Below are positions 13,647 to 21,651 of a stretch of 38,758 nt of DNA, piece by piece. The stretch is from a virus. The stretch is taken from IMG/VR virus record IMGVR_UViG_3300042340_000245, positions 1 to 38,758 of that record; one strand, 5' to 3'. The translations under genes were made by a program, and so were the position numbers. Below the pieces are notes generated by a model, which saw nothing but the letters and a program-made list of their open reading frames with translations, did no database searches and was not told where the DNA came from. Numbering within the stretch: the first letter of the stretch is position 1; each line of letters starts with the position of its first letter.

Positions 13647-13927
13647 GCCTTCCCGTAGCCCTCGCTTCGATGGTCAACACCCTACGGACAGACGTCGATG
13701 ACACTGCCGCGCGGATTCAGCATCAGGTGTCAGAAGCCGCAAGGCTTCGTGTGGCGGATGACCGCACGACCCACGACATTCTTGACGAGCTCAAGTCGAA
13801 GGTAGCCGCAAGGTTCCTTCACTGGTTTGAATCAGGCCAGATGGCAGAGGCATTGCTCGCAATCGGCCAGGATGCCGTAGTGCACAAAGCCCCTTCTTCT
13901 AGTATTCAGTTTCCTACCGGAACTTGA
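13643..13927 (+). CDS. Hypothetical protein, 94 aa, last gene of the replication operon
   Basis: The ATG at 13643 has GGGGAG upstream and overlaps the previous stop (ATGA). The protein is helical with a central charged region (DDTAARIQHQVSEAARLRVA, then ILDELKSKVAARFLHWFESG). It ends convergently with, and overlaps by 14 bases, the minus-strand gene at 13914. No terminator is evident at this junction. The function is unknown. Confidence 0.65.
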   Translation: MSLPVALASMVNTLRTDVDDTAARIQHQVSEAARLRVADDRTTHDILDELKSKVAARFLHWFESGQMAEALLAIGQDAVVHKAPSSSIQFPTGT

Positions 13928-14270
13928 AGCCGTCGTTGATAGCCTTCGCCACGGTTTCAGCAGACTGCCTCTTTTTGTTTCCTTTGAGGGTTACGGCACG
14001 AAGTCTGAACACTTCGCAAGCTGCCCCAAGGCGCACCTTCTCGTTGTCTGAGCCCATGAGCTCCACAAGCACGCTTGCAGCCTCGGCGAAAAGCTGGTCG
14101 GCTCGAATCTCGGCCAACGCATCCCGGGCATCTTTGTCTTTGTCCGCTCTGAGAACGTCTTTCCTGCTCTCCTCGGGAAGAGAGTCGTACGTCGTGCCCT
14201 CAGCGGCATAGTCGAAAATCGTCTTCTGTCCCGACCCAGACCCTTGATTATGGCCGTTGTGATTGCTCAT
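13914..14270 (-). CDS. Hypothetical helical protein, 118 aa, isolated on the minus strand
   Basis: The start is placed at 14270 (MSNHNGHNQGSGSG), though it lacks a clear ribosome site; 14351 is another in-frame start but would overlap the capsid gene. After a polar Gly/Asn tail, the protein is highly charged and helical (EESRKDVLRADKDKDARDAL, then LFAEAASVLVELMGSDNEKV) and ends in basic residues. The Ala/Leu pattern could be HEAT-like. It is the only minus-strand gene between two plus-strand blocks. It could be a regulator or a small terminase-like protein; neither is shown. Confidence 0.55.
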   Translation of the reverse strand: MSNHNGHNQGSGSGQKTIFDYAAEGTTYDSLPEESRKDVLRADKDKDARDALAEIRADQLFAEAASVLVELMGSDNEKVRLGAACEVFRLRAVTLKGNKKRQSAETVAKAINDGFKFR

Positions 14271-14284
14271 GCTGAAAACATAAG
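14257..14284 (+). promoter_or_regulatory. Candidate promoter for the capsid operon
   Basis: TTGTGA (14257-14262) and CATAAG (14279-14284) are separated by 16 bases, each matching four of six sigma70 consensus positions. It lies 20 bases upstream of the capsid start, with a strong AGGAGG at 14290-14295. It overlaps the start of the opposing minus-strand gene, so the two could interfere. Confidence 0.3.
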
Positions 14285-14304
14285 CCAACACAGGAGGCCA
14301 TACA

Positions 14305-15588
14305 ATGGCAGGAGCTATCGGTTCGGACGTCGACGCATACGGTGGAGTCAAAGAACTTTACGCGGATGACAAATATTACCAGGAGCGCACAGCCGCATCC
14401 CTCTTCAAGTTCGTCCGCAAGGCGCGCGAAGGCGAAGTCGAATTTGACGGCAAGCGTTTCAACGTCTCCGTGCAGTTCCAGTACAACGAAGCATTTGGCG
14501 CCAAGAACGACAACGAAGCGCTTCCACAGGCTGACTACCCTGCGGAAATCTTCTGCCAGTGGAGCCCCAAGCTTCACTACGCGACCATGGAAATGACATG
14601 GTTCGCTGCTACCCGTGGTCACAAGGATGGCCGCGTGGGCGGTCGTTACATGGACGACTACGTGAAGGGCACGCTCATTTCGATGAACGCTGGCCTCTCG
14701 CACGCTCTCTACAGCAACGGACGCGGCTACATCGCCACCGTCGACACCGCGACCCCGGGTGCTGGCTCGTTCACTGTTCTGACCTCGACGCGCATCCGTC
14801 CTGGCATGAAGTTCGATTGGTATGACTCAGGTCTCACGACGAAACGCGGCACAATCCAAATCGACTTCAAGGGCGTTGACCGTATTTCGAAGACGCCTTT
14901 CATCAAATCGAGCTTCGGCACGGGCGTTGTCCCTGTCGGCGCGACTTCTGGCGACGTTCTTGTCGTCATCGGGTCTCTTGACGCTGGCGAGCCCTCCGAC
15001 GGGCGCTTCCTCGCAGGCTTCAAGCGCATCACGGACAACTCCAGCGCTTACGGCTCGCTTGACCCTGCCAACTATGCTTGGTGGCGCGCAACGAACCAGA
15101 ACGCTGGCGGCGGGAACATCACCGAAACGCTCATGCAGCAACAGTACGACCTCATGTACGACATCACGGGCGACTATCCGAACAAGATTGTCATCCGCTC
15201 GAACCAGAAGCGTTTGTACCTTGCCAACTTCCTCAACCAACGTCGCTTCGCTTCGGCCTCCTTCGAGACCGGCGCAACGAATCTTTCGTTCAACCCTCTC
15301 AAGATGGGCGAAGACGAGAAGAACGAGAAGCCAACAGAAGGCCGCATTCTCGAAGACCGCGATGCGGACCTCGACGAAATTCTCTTCTGGAACGACGAAA
15401 TGCTCTGCCTTGCGTCTGACCTTTACGATGGCCCCACCATCGCAGACGAAGACGGCTCTGAATTCCGCAAGCGCATCGGCTTCGATGCTGACCAAGGCTT
15501 CTACCGCGCGTGGATGAACACCGTGTGCTACAAGCGCGCTGCTATCGGTAAGATTTCGAATCTCGCGACCGGAACCGCGAACATCTAA
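14305..15588 (+). CDS. Major capsid protein, 427 aa
   Basis: The ATG has AGGAGG ten bases upstream, the best ribosome site in the genome, as expected for the most abundant virion protein. Length fits HK97-fold capsid proteins. Features include an early acidic/basic helix (ASLFKFVRKAREGEVEFDG), PQADYPAEIF, and a middle domain with MYDITGDYPNKIVIRSNQK, a pattern seen in HK97-type A-domain helices. The C-terminal FWNDEMLCLASDLYDGPTIA also fits. Identification rests on length, expression signals, position at the head of the late block and recollection of related podoviral capsids. Confidence 0.8.
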   Translation: MAGAIGSDVDAYGGVKELYADDKYYQERTAASLFKFVRKAREGEVEFDGKRFNVSVQFQYNEAFGAKNDNEALPQADYPAEIFCQWSPKLHYATMEMTWFAATRGHKDGRVGGRYMDDYVKGTLISMNAGLSHALYSNGRGYIATVDTATPGAGSFTVLTSTRIRPGMKFDWYDSGLTTKRGTIQIDFKGVDRISKTPFIKSSFGTGVVPVGATSGDVLVVIGSLDAGEPSDGRFLAGFKRITDNSSAYGSLDPANYAWWRATNQNAGGGNITETLMQQQYDLMYDITGDYPNKIVIRSNQKRLYLANFLNQRRFASASFETGATNLSFNPLKMGEDEKNEKPTEGRILEDRDADLDEILFWNDEMLCLASDLYDGPTIADEDGSEFRKRIGFDADQGFYRAWMNTVCYKRAAIGKISNLATGTANI

Positions 15589-15599
15589 GGAGTGCGAGC

Positions 15600-15905
15600 G
15601 TGGCGATGAATCCCATGGATGATGAATTGGTCGCAGCCGCTCGCCGTCGCATCCTTCGTGAGCTTGAGAGGGAACAGGCAGGCGCCTCCGTTGTGAACAA
15701 CATCGGGGGCGGCCTTCCTGTTACTCTTCGTGAGCAGATGGCTTCTGCGGTCTCTCCTGAAGGCTCCCCGGAAGACGACTACTATGTCGCCATTCGCCGA
15801 GAAGCCAACAAGAAGGGTGGCTGGGACAAGATGGTGAAGCGGTTCAAGGCTCAGAAGGGCAGCAAGCCCCCAACGATGGAGGAGCTTTTCGGTGGCGATG
15901 CGTGA
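15600..15905 (+). CDS. Hypothetical protein, 101 aa
   Basis: The GTG at 15600 has AAGGAG upstream. The protein is charged at the start (MDDELVAAARRRILRELERE), has a Gly/Val-rich middle and an Ala/Gly-poor basic end (KKGGWDKMVKRFKAQKGS). As the gene directly after the capsid gene it may be a small head protein. No family was recognised. Its stop overlaps the next gene. Confidence 0.7.
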   Translation: MAMNPMDDELVAAARRRILRELEREQAGASVVNNIGGGLPVTLREQMASAVSPEGSPEDDYYVAIRREANKKGGWDKMVKRFKAQKGSKPPTMEELFGGDA

Positions 15906-16122
15906 GGCAATGAAAGAGGCGGAAACAAAGCTCAAGAAGCTCACAAAAGAAGAGTGGGTGGCTTTGCTTCAACAGGAAGTTGACCCCCTCTATCATGCTG
16001 GCGAAGGCGTAAGCGACACTGAAGAGATTCCTCGTGCGCAAGACATTCGAAACAAGTTCCTTCGCGCTCGCATAGGGCGGGAGGGAGAGTACCATCCAGG
16101 ACCAAGGAGAATCAGGCAATGA
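15892..16122 (+). CDS. Hypothetical protein, 76 aa
   Basis: The GTG at 15892 has GGAGG at about eight bases; an ATG at 15898 is also possible. The N-terminus is a charged helix (REAMKEAETKLKKLTKEEW), followed by a short acidic middle and a basic C-terminus ending RRIRQ. It overlaps both neighbours by a few bases. The function is unknown. Confidence 0.65.
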   Translation: MAMREAMKEAETKLKKLTKEEWVALLQQEVDPLYHAGEGVSDTEEIPRAQDIRNKFLRARIGREGEYHPGPRRIRQ

Positions 16123-16487
16123 TGGCAAACATGATAAAGGCTCTCAAGCGTTCGGGGCCTCAGTCCAAGAGGCTTCTTGAGCAGCTTATAGAAACAGGCA
16201 AGCTCACAGGACAGGGCGCTCTCGACGTCGGCAAGGCTGGCGGCGCTGCGGGGCTCCAAGCTGCACGTCTTGGCGGAAAGAAGATGGGCTCGCGCTTGAA
16301 AGAAGCAGGGGCGCTCACGGGCGAAGGTCTTGGGCAAGTGCTTGGTGCTGGCGGCTCTGCTGCCAAGCAGGCATTTAAGCAGAACCCCTATGGCGCGGCG
16401 GCTCTCGGTGCTGGTGGCGCTGCGGGCGCTGGCGGTCTTGCAGCCCTTCTGGCATCTCTTGGTGAAGACGAAGACGAGGATATGTAA
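16119..16487 (+). CDS. Gly/Ala-rich protein with glycine-zipper segments, 122 aa
   Basis: The ATG at 16119 has AAGGAGA upstream. After a basic N-terminus, the protein has repeated Gly/Ala-rich hydrophobic segments (LQAARLGGKKMG, YGAAALGAGGAAGAGGLAAL) and an acidic tail (EDEDEDM). Small-residue repeats with G-x3-G spacing are typical of membrane-inserting virion proteins that form DNA-ejection channels. It is paired with the similar gene downstream. The ejection role is inferred. Confidence 0.65.
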   Translation: MMANMIKALKRSGPQSKRLLEQLIETGKLTGQGALDVGKAGGAAGLQAARLGGKKMGSRLKEAGALTGEGLGQVLGAGGSAAKQAFKQNPYGAAALGAGGAAGAGGLAALLASLGEDEDEDM

Positions 16488-16489
16488 CC

Positions 16490-17062
16490 ATGGATGAGAC
16501 GACCAAAGACGAGCTTATCAAGCTCATTCTCTCGGGCGCGGCTTCTGGCGCACTTCTGGGTGGTGGCGGTCGTCTTCTTTCTGGTGCGCGTTCTCTCGGG
16601 CAGATTGCCAAGGGTGCAGGCGTGGGCGCTGCCGCTTCGGGAGGTCTTACGGGGCTTTCTGGAGCCATTGGTCTTGGCGTGGGCGGGTCTCCTTCGGAAG
16701 AAGAAGGCTCGGGATACTCCAAGCGTCTTGGCGTCGGTGGCGCGATTGCTGGTGGTCTTGCGGGCGCAGGTCTTGGCGCTCTTATGGGTTCGAAGGGCGG
16801 TCGAGGGATGGCCTTGAAGGCTCTTCAGAAGCTCGGACAAGGTGACGTTGCGCGAGACATCAAGCGTGGCACCACGGTGCTTGGTCGCGGGATTGGGACG
16901 CTTCAGAAGCCCGCTTACGCAGCCGCAGGGCTTGGCGCGGGTGGCGCTGCTGTTGGCGCGTTCCAGGGCGCGGATGAGGGGATGCAACTCGATTTTTTGC
17001 ATAACCTGAGCAGAGAGCAGAAAGAGCGAATGCTTCGTCAGAAGATGATGGAGGAAGTATGA
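16490..17062 (+). CDS. Gly-rich membrane-active protein, 190 aa
   Basis: The ATG at 16490 follows the upstream stop by two bases. Three Gly/Ala/Leu segments suited to membrane insertion lie at about 15-34 (SGAASGALLGGGGRLLSGA), 80-100 (GGAIAGGLAGAGLGALMG) and 143-155 (GLGAGGAAVGAF), separated by basic stretches. The C-terminus is a charged helix (SREQKERMLRQKMMEEV). Its composition matches that of the preceding gene, suggesting duplication or shared function, perhaps as minor capsid/ejection proteins. Confidence 0.65.
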   Translation: MDETTKDELIKLILSGAASGALLGGGGRLLSGARSLGQIAKGAGVGAAASGGLTGLSGAIGLGVGGSPSEEEGSGYSKRLGVGGAIAGGLAGAGLGALMGSKGGRGMALKALQKLGQGDVARDIKRGTTVLGRGIGTLQKPAYAAAGLGAGGAAVGAFQGADEGMQLDFLHNLSREQKERMLRQKMMEEV

Positions 17063-17541
17063 TCGAGTGGTTTCTTTCCCCATCAAACGACAACGAGCGT
17101 GCTATTTCATATGCCATGAAGCTGTATGGAGCTGGTGAATTAACCAAAGATTTGACAAACAGACTTTTAAGCTCCAGCGATAGAAATCTTGACCGCAAAT
17201 TGAAACAACTCCAAGTACGCGACTTGGCTTCTCGCCAAGGACTCAACCCTGACAAGTTCATGGACGACGACGCAAACGAGATGAATCGCACTGCGCAAGG
17301 CGCAATCGCTTATGGCGCGAAGATAGCAAAGCCGAAAAGCTCTCTGTTCGTCGAAGCTGCTGGCATGAGCCTTCCAGCGCAACAACCACGCACTGTCTTT
17401 AAAGCAGCACTCAAGAGTGCGGGTGGCGAGTCTCCGGGTTTCTTCTTCAAAGAAGCCATGCGCGATTTGAAAGCTTTGGGCGGAGCAGCTACCATGGGCG
17501 GCAGAGCAAAAGCAATAGCCCGTTACGCTTCGGTCCTTTGA
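17059..17541 (+). CDS. Hypothetical protein, 160 aa
   Basis: The ATG at 17059 overlaps the upstream stop (ATGA), with GGAGG just upstream. The first 70 residues are charged and helical (NERAISYAMKLYGAGELTKD, then RKLKQLQVRDLASRQG). The C-terminal half is Ala/Gly/Lys rich (FKEAMRDLKALGGAATMGG). One of the nine GATC sites of the genome is at its start. The function is unknown; it is possibly a virion protein by position. Confidence 0.65.
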   Translation: MIEWFLSPSNDNERAISYAMKLYGAGELTKDLTNRLLSSSDRNLDRKLKQLQVRDLASRQGLNPDKFMDDDANEMNRTAQGAIAYGAKIAKPKSSLFVEAAGMSLPAQQPRTVFKAALKSAGGESPGFFFKEAMRDLKALGGAATMGGRAKAIARYASVL

Positions 17542-17577
17542 AGGTCCGGGGCGCACAACCCCAGACTGAGGTAGAGC

Positions 17578-18462
17578 ATGAACGTATCCCTTCCTTCTCC
17601 GCTTATGAACGCAGATGGCGGAGGCGGCGGAGGACCTGTTGCGTCTCCTTTTACTCAAGGCGGCGGAGGCGGGCGCGGACAGTCGCAAGGCGGCGACATG
17701 GACACTGCCGAGCTTCTCAGGCAGCTCCAAAGCGAGATTCAGCAAGCGAACGCGCGCGCCTCGCAGGCTGACCAACGCTCGCAAAGTCTTGCGGGCGTGC
17801 TGGGTGGCATCAAACAAGCGGTGACAGGCGAATCCAACGAACCGCAAGAGCAGGATTGGTACGAACAAGGTCTTCTTCCCATGCTTCTCGAGCTCGAGAA
17901 GGAGGGCAAGAGCCACCCGATGACAGCGACCCTGGCTCGGGAGCTTAAGAAGAGCCAAGAGCAGCAGCGGCAGCTTATGGAGCTTGTGCAAGAGCTTCGT
18001 AACAAGACGCAGGAAATCCAGGACCCGCAGGTTCAAAACGACGAGCGTGCTTTTTCTCAGATTGACGACGCCATCATCGAAGAGCTCACGAGCGTCTATG
18101 GTGAGCCTAAGACGAACCTTCACCGCGCCGTCGCTGCCAACATCGCAGCCGACATCCAGGCTCTCAAAGCCAAGCTTCCTGGCAAGTGGGAAGAGATTCG
18201 CAGGGACCCAAGCAAGCTTCGTCGAATCGTTCAGCACCACATTACGGGCATCATCCCGCCGACCGCGCGTCAAGCTATGGCCAAGCAAATCGACGACAAC
18301 ACGCCAGTGACAATGCAGACACTCAACGCGGCATGGTCGGAGTTTCAGCAAATCAAGCACAACCTCGACCCACAGTCTCGGGCTGAGATTGCAGCCAATC
18401 TGCGCCAACAGATTCTTGCAGAGCAATTTATGCAGAGCCGTAGGCTTCCAGGGCGCAGATGA
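17578..18462 (+). CDS. Candidate scaffolding protein, 294 aa
   Basis: The ATG has GAGG upstream. The N-terminus is a flexible Gly/Ser/Gln tract (residues 1-40). Residues about 41-150 are Gln/Glu/Ala-rich helix with coiled-coil spacing (ELLRQLQSEIQQANARAS, LKKSQEQQRQLMELVQELR). The C-terminal part is helical and ends in a basic segment (QSRRLPGRR). An extended, Gln-rich, helical protein with a basic C-terminus encoded near the capsid gene fits a scaffolding protein, although scaffold genes usually precede the capsid gene. Confidence 0.55.
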   Translation: MNVSLPSPLMNADGGGGGGPVASPFTQGGGGGRGQSQGGDMDTAELLRQLQSEIQQANARASQADQRSQSLAGVLGGIKQAVTGESNEPQEQDWYEQGLLPMLLELEKEGKSHPMTATLARELKKSQEQQRQLMELVQELRNKTQEIQDPQVQNDERAFSQIDDAIIEELTSVYGEPKTNLHRAVAANIAADIQALKAKLPGKWEEIRRDPSKLRRIVQHHITGIIPPTARQAMAKQIDDNTPVTMQTLNAAWSEFQQIKHNLDPQSRAEIAANLRQQILAEQFMQSRRLPGRR

Positions 18463-18498
18463 GAAGCTAGACTTCTGCTCAATCCTGGTACAAAACAA

Positions 18499-18530
18499 AA
18501 CCCCCGGCAGCTATGGGAGCACCGGGGGTT
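18499..18530. terminator. Strong GC hairpin between scaffold candidate and DNA-binding gene
   Basis: AACCCCCGG (18499-18507) pairs perfectly with CCGGGGGTT (18522-18530) around a 14-base loop. The T-rich tract lies on the minus-strand side (TTTTGTTTTG), while the plus-strand side lacks one. As a terminator it would work best on leftward transcripts, and on plus-strand mRNA it may act as a stabilising or attenuating hairpin. Confidence 0.6.
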
Positions 18531-18555
18531 CATCTTCGTCAAGAAGGATTCCTTT

Positions 18556-19323
18556 ATGGATGATTCTGTCGCACTTGTCAATAAGGCTTTCGTCGTCCCC
18601 ACCCCTCAAAAAGCACTCGGCGGCAAGGAGGGGATAACCCACGTCGAAATAGCCCAAAGCCTTGGAATCAGACAAGATAACTTTAAAAAAAGGTTTTTTG
18701 AATTAGAGTACGACAAGTTGTTGTGCCAGTTGGATTTGAAATTTACGATAATTCAGGAAAAATCCAATAAGCGCGGTAGACCTATACAAGTGCTCGTGTT
18801 CCCAACCGAGGTTGCTCGCGTCCTTGTTGCCAACTATCCGAACAACGTCGGCGTGGGTTATGCTCTTTGGTTAGTCAAAAACGCTCACCGAGACGACGAT
18901 TGGATTTACGACAGGCTTAAGTGGCTTGAAGACGACAATAAGATTCTGCGCGAGAACCAAAAGAGCAAACCTCTTGAGCCTCCCAAGAAGCGCCCAAGAA
19001 GGCTGCATGTGCCGTTTCTTGTTGTAGGCATGTACGGCATCACGATTGAGCTTAGAAAAAGAGCAAAGAACGAGTGCGAGCCATGGCAGTGGGAGATTGG
19101 CCTTCTTCCTTGGTCTGTCCATGTCGTCCAGAAGCTTCAAAAGCGCATCGAGTCAGCCCTCATTGAGGGTGAAAGGTCTATTGTAGAGAGATTCCTGCCA
19201 ACAGAGATGCTCGCAGACGATGGCTCCGTGCGCACGCTTCTCAAGAGGCTTATCGCAGACATGATGACAAACACAGAGAGGTACACCGAAAGCGACAAGG
19301 AGGAATTTCTCCTTGAAGCCTAA
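18556..19323 (+). CDS. Helix-turn-helix protein, 255 aa, upstream of terminase
   Basis: The ATG at 18556 has AAGGA upstream. Residues about 27-50 (ITHVEIAQSLGIRQDNFKKR) look like a DNA-binding helix-turn-helix, followed by a beta hairpin (KFTIIQEKSNKRGRPIQVLV) and a region (FPTEVARVLVANYPNN) resembling Rha/antirepressor-type regulators. The C-terminal half is basic then acidic and helical. Two readings are possible: a late-stage regulator, or a DNA-binding terminase small subunit. The position two genes before the large terminase favours neither strongly. Confidence 0.6.
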   Translation: MDDSVALVNKAFVVPTPQKALGGKEGITHVEIAQSLGIRQDNFKKRFFELEYDKLLCQLDLKFTIIQEKSNKRGRPIQVLVFPTEVARVLVANYPNNVGVGYALWLVKNAHRDDDWIYDRLKWLEDDNKILRENQKSKPLEPPKKRPRRLHVPFLVVGMYGITIELRKRAKNECEPWQWEIGLLPWSVHVVQKLQKRIESALIEGERSIVERFLPTEMLADDGSVRTLLKRLIADMMTNTERYTESDKEEFLLEA

Positions 19324-19684
19324 TCAAATCGCAGAGCTAAAAGAGATATGCGCAGAGCTTCTTGCTACAATCGAGTCTTTGGCCTTCGGTCTTTCGGATG
19401 TTCCTAGCAAGTACGAAAACGAAGATGGCGAGATAGATGAAGTGTCATACGAGGAATACCTCGATGCAGTCTCTAATGGATACATGGCGGCAGCATCAAG
19501 GTATGCAGAGCGTTTGGCCAAGATAGACAAGCACTATTTTAGCGATTCCCTTGTTCGAAAGCTTATGGAAGAAGCCAAAAAAGGTTACCTTACCCCGCAA
19601 GAGCAAGAATCAGAGACTTTGGCTGTCTTGAGAGCCACGGAGATTAGGGACTCAAACAGGGTTAAGCTCGAAGTCGTGAGGTAA
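19313..19684 (+). CDS. Hypothetical protein, 123 aa; possible terminase small subunit
   Basis: The start is TTG 19313 with AAGGAGG at 19297-19303, an ideal ribosome site. The protein is acidic and helical (EICAELLATIESLAFG, EVSYEEYLDAVSNGYMAA, then YAERLAKIDKHYF). It ends four bases before the large terminase start, the usual position of a small terminase subunit. No helix-turn-helix is obvious, so the assignment rests on position. Confidence 0.65.
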   Translation: MKPNQIAELKEICAELLATIESLAFGLSDVPSKYENEDGEIDEVSYEEYLDAVSNGYMAAASRYAERLAKIDKHYFSDSLVRKLMEEAKKGYLTPQEQESETLAVLRATEIRDSNRVKLEVVR

Positions 19685-19687
19685 AAT

Positions 19688-21013
19688 GTGATAAACGCGT
19701 GGGAGCTTCGGCCTATCCAGTCTCTCGTCGCGTCTGCGTTCTTTCACTACAAACACGTCATGCTCATGCTCCCTAGACAAGAGGGGAAGACAGAGCTTGG
19801 CGTGCGTATTGATAGGCATTGCATCGCAAACACACACGAGACAAGGCAGGCCATCTTTCTCACAAAGAGCAAAGAGGCGGCAAAGAAGATGACAAGGGAG
19901 AAGTTCTCTCGCATCTTCGAGCCAGAAGACTTCCAAGTAAACACAGAAATCATCGTCAACAAGAACATGCCTACCAACGTCATGTTCATAGACTCTGTGG
20001 ACAAGCGCCCTGACAAGCTTCGAGGCGGCACTTATCACCTTATCAACTGGGCGGAAGTCGCGTTCTCCGAGTTCGACATGGGCGTGACTGTCCATGACGT
20101 GAACCACAAGATTCTGCGCCCTACTCTTCGTGCCACCCGTGGGTATTCCTTTCTTGAGAGCACGCCAAACGGCTCCAATGGCTGGAAGGAGATGTGGGAA
20201 GACACAGAGCAATACCCTTTACCAGACGAAGACAACCCAGGGACGGGCTACAAGCGTCTTGTGTTTCCTCTTTCGAAGCTTGTTGAAATGGGGTTTCGAA
20301 CCAAAGAAGAGTACGAATTTCTCAAAAACACCATGCCAGACTTGGAGTTCTTGCAGGAATACGAATGCCAGTTTGTCTCATTCCAAGGTCGTGCGTACCC
20401 CGAGTTTATGCCGCACATGGTCTGGTCAGAGATGCCTCCTCCGCAACACTGGCAGCGCACGTTCTTCGCCATTGACTGGGGTTACAACCCTTCTGCAACG
20501 TGCGTCTTGTTTGGCTATGTGCTCGACGGGCGGGTGTGTGTCTTTGATGAGATTTACGGAACAGAAATGCTTCTCGACGAAATACAATCGAAGATTCGTC
20601 AGAAGATGGGCCAATGGCAGCTTCGATATGTTGCTGGCGTTGCCGACCATGACCCTCGGTCGAACAAGGAGCTTGAGATTCAAGGTATTCTCGTGACCCC
20701 TGTCGATAAGCTCAACGTTTACGGCAACAGGCTTGAGATAAAGACGCTGCTTAAGAATAACATGCTCTACATCCACCCGAGATGTGAGTACCTGATTCGG
20801 GACCTCAACAAGGCGCAGTGGGACCCGAAGAAGGAAGGCGAGATAGACTACAAAAACTGCAACTATGGGCACTATGACGGCGAGGCGGCACTACGGTACC
20901 TTGTCCGTGGGTTCAAACATCACGAAGCCGACGCGCCGAAGGTTCTCAAAGCCTCGGACAATGCGTCCAAAATGGAGGCTCTCCGACGTGGCGCTCTCTC
21001 TCGCCTCTCTTAA
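19688..21013 (+). CDS. terL: Terminase large subunit, 441 aa
   Basis: The GTG at 19688 has GAGG upstream. Walker A is PRQEGKT (residues 29-35). The Walker-B position reads INWAEVAF, with Glu123 as the catalytic carboxylate and Ala122 where Asp is usual. The coupling motif is FLESTPNG (155-162). The RNase H-like nuclease shows Asp263 (FAIDWGY), Asp320/Asp322 (VADHDPR) and Asp397 (HYDGEAALRY). This is the ATP-driven DNA packaging motor and headful nuclease, docking on the portal. A terminase of this type with a circular map is compatible with headful packaging. Confidence 0.92.
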   Translation: MINAWELRPIQSLVASAFFHYKHVMLMLPRQEGKTELGVRIDRHCIANTHETRQAIFLTKSKEAAKKMTREKFSRIFEPEDFQVNTEIIVNKNMPTNVMFIDSVDKRPDKLRGGTYHLINWAEVAFSEFDMGVTVHDVNHKILRPTLRATRGYSFLESTPNGSNGWKEMWEDTEQYPLPDEDNPGTGYKRLVFPLSKLVEMGFRTKEEYEFLKNTMPDLEFLQEYECQFVSFQGRAYPEFMPHMVWSEMPPPQHWQRTFFAIDWGYNPSATCVLFGYVLDGRVCVFDEIYGTEMLLDEIQSKIRQKMGQWQLRYVAGVADHDPRSNKELEIQGILVTPVDKLNVYGNRLEIKTLLKNNMLYIHPRCEYLIRDLNKAQWDPKKEGEIDYKNCNYGHYDGEAALRYLVRGFKHHEADAPKVLKASDNASKMEALRRGALSRLS

Positions 21014-21638
21014 GACCAAGATTCTCAATATTCTTCAAAAAGAAACCAGCTACCAGGGCTTCTACACCGACTCGAAGCTTGAGCAGGGTATCAACGAGTC
21101 GATGGATTACATCGCAGCTAGAGCCATGCACGAGATGGGGGAAGGGTGGTTTCAAGAGCTCACCTACATCACGACAACGGCGGCAACGGCTTCCTACGCA
21201 CTCCCAAGCGGCACCGCTCTCGTGCGAGAAGTGCGCTATCTTTCGGGAGATGTGTATATCCCTCTGCGCCCTATCGAAGCTGTTGACGAAGCGTGGCTTC
21301 CTACGGACGTGCAAGTCGCCTTTCCTTGGCGGTACGAGCTCATTGGCGGAAGCATCGTGTTCAACCCGGTGCCATCCATCGTCGGGACGAACTATCTCCA
21401 GCTCAAGGTAACGAAGTTCCCCACAGCTTTGACCACAGGTACAGACACTCTTCCCACACAGTTCACCAACGCGCTTGAGTGGTATTTGATTTACCGAACA
21501 GCGTCTCTTCTCGTTATGGCTGTAGGGAATCCTAGCCCTGAATGGCAACAAAAAGAGGGCGAGTGGTACAACGTCATGGAGTCCATGATTACAGCCCGCA
21601 TCAAGAAGCCTAAGTTTGTCAAGGATTTTAGGTTCTGA
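20988..21638 (+). CDS. Head-tail adaptor-like protein, 216 aa
   Basis: A GTG at 20988 with GGAGG about nine bases upstream is the preferred start; it overlaps the terminase gene by 26 bases. A longer in-frame opening (ATG 20961) is possible. The pattern LKTKILNILQKETSYQGF, LEQGINESMDYIAARA, then beta strands (YALPSGTALVREVRYL) and a helical C-terminus with WQQKEGEWYNVMESM fits P22 gp4-like podoviral adaptor proteins. These form the ring beneath the portal. The identification is by sequence character and size. Confidence 0.7.
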   Translation: MALSLASLKTKILNILQKETSYQGFYTDSKLEQGINESMDYIAARAMHEMGEGWFQELTYITTTAATASYALPSGTALVREVRYLSGDVYIPLRPIEAVDEAWLPTDVQVAFPWRYELIGGSIVFNPVPSIVGTNYLQLKVTKFPTALTTGTDTLPTQFTNALEWYLIYRTASLLVMAVGNPSPEWQQKEGEWYNVMESMITARIKKPKFVKDFRF

Positions 21639-21651
21639 TAGGGTTCTGTGG

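Noticed and set aside
14827-15495. Minus- and plus-strand alternative frames (over 220 codons) within the capsid gene
   Set aside because: The capsid frame has the strong AGGAGG start; the others are Arg/Ser- or Glu/Val-rich shadows.
17541-17577. Small GGGG/CCCC hairpin before the scaffold-candidate gene
   Set aside because: The stem is only four base pairs with no T tract, too weak to call.
17167-18498. Long minus-strand open frame (443 codons)
   Set aside because: It lies opposite two plus-strand genes with good starts and ribosome sites; its product is rich in Leu/Arg/His with no domain pattern, as expected for an antisense shadow.
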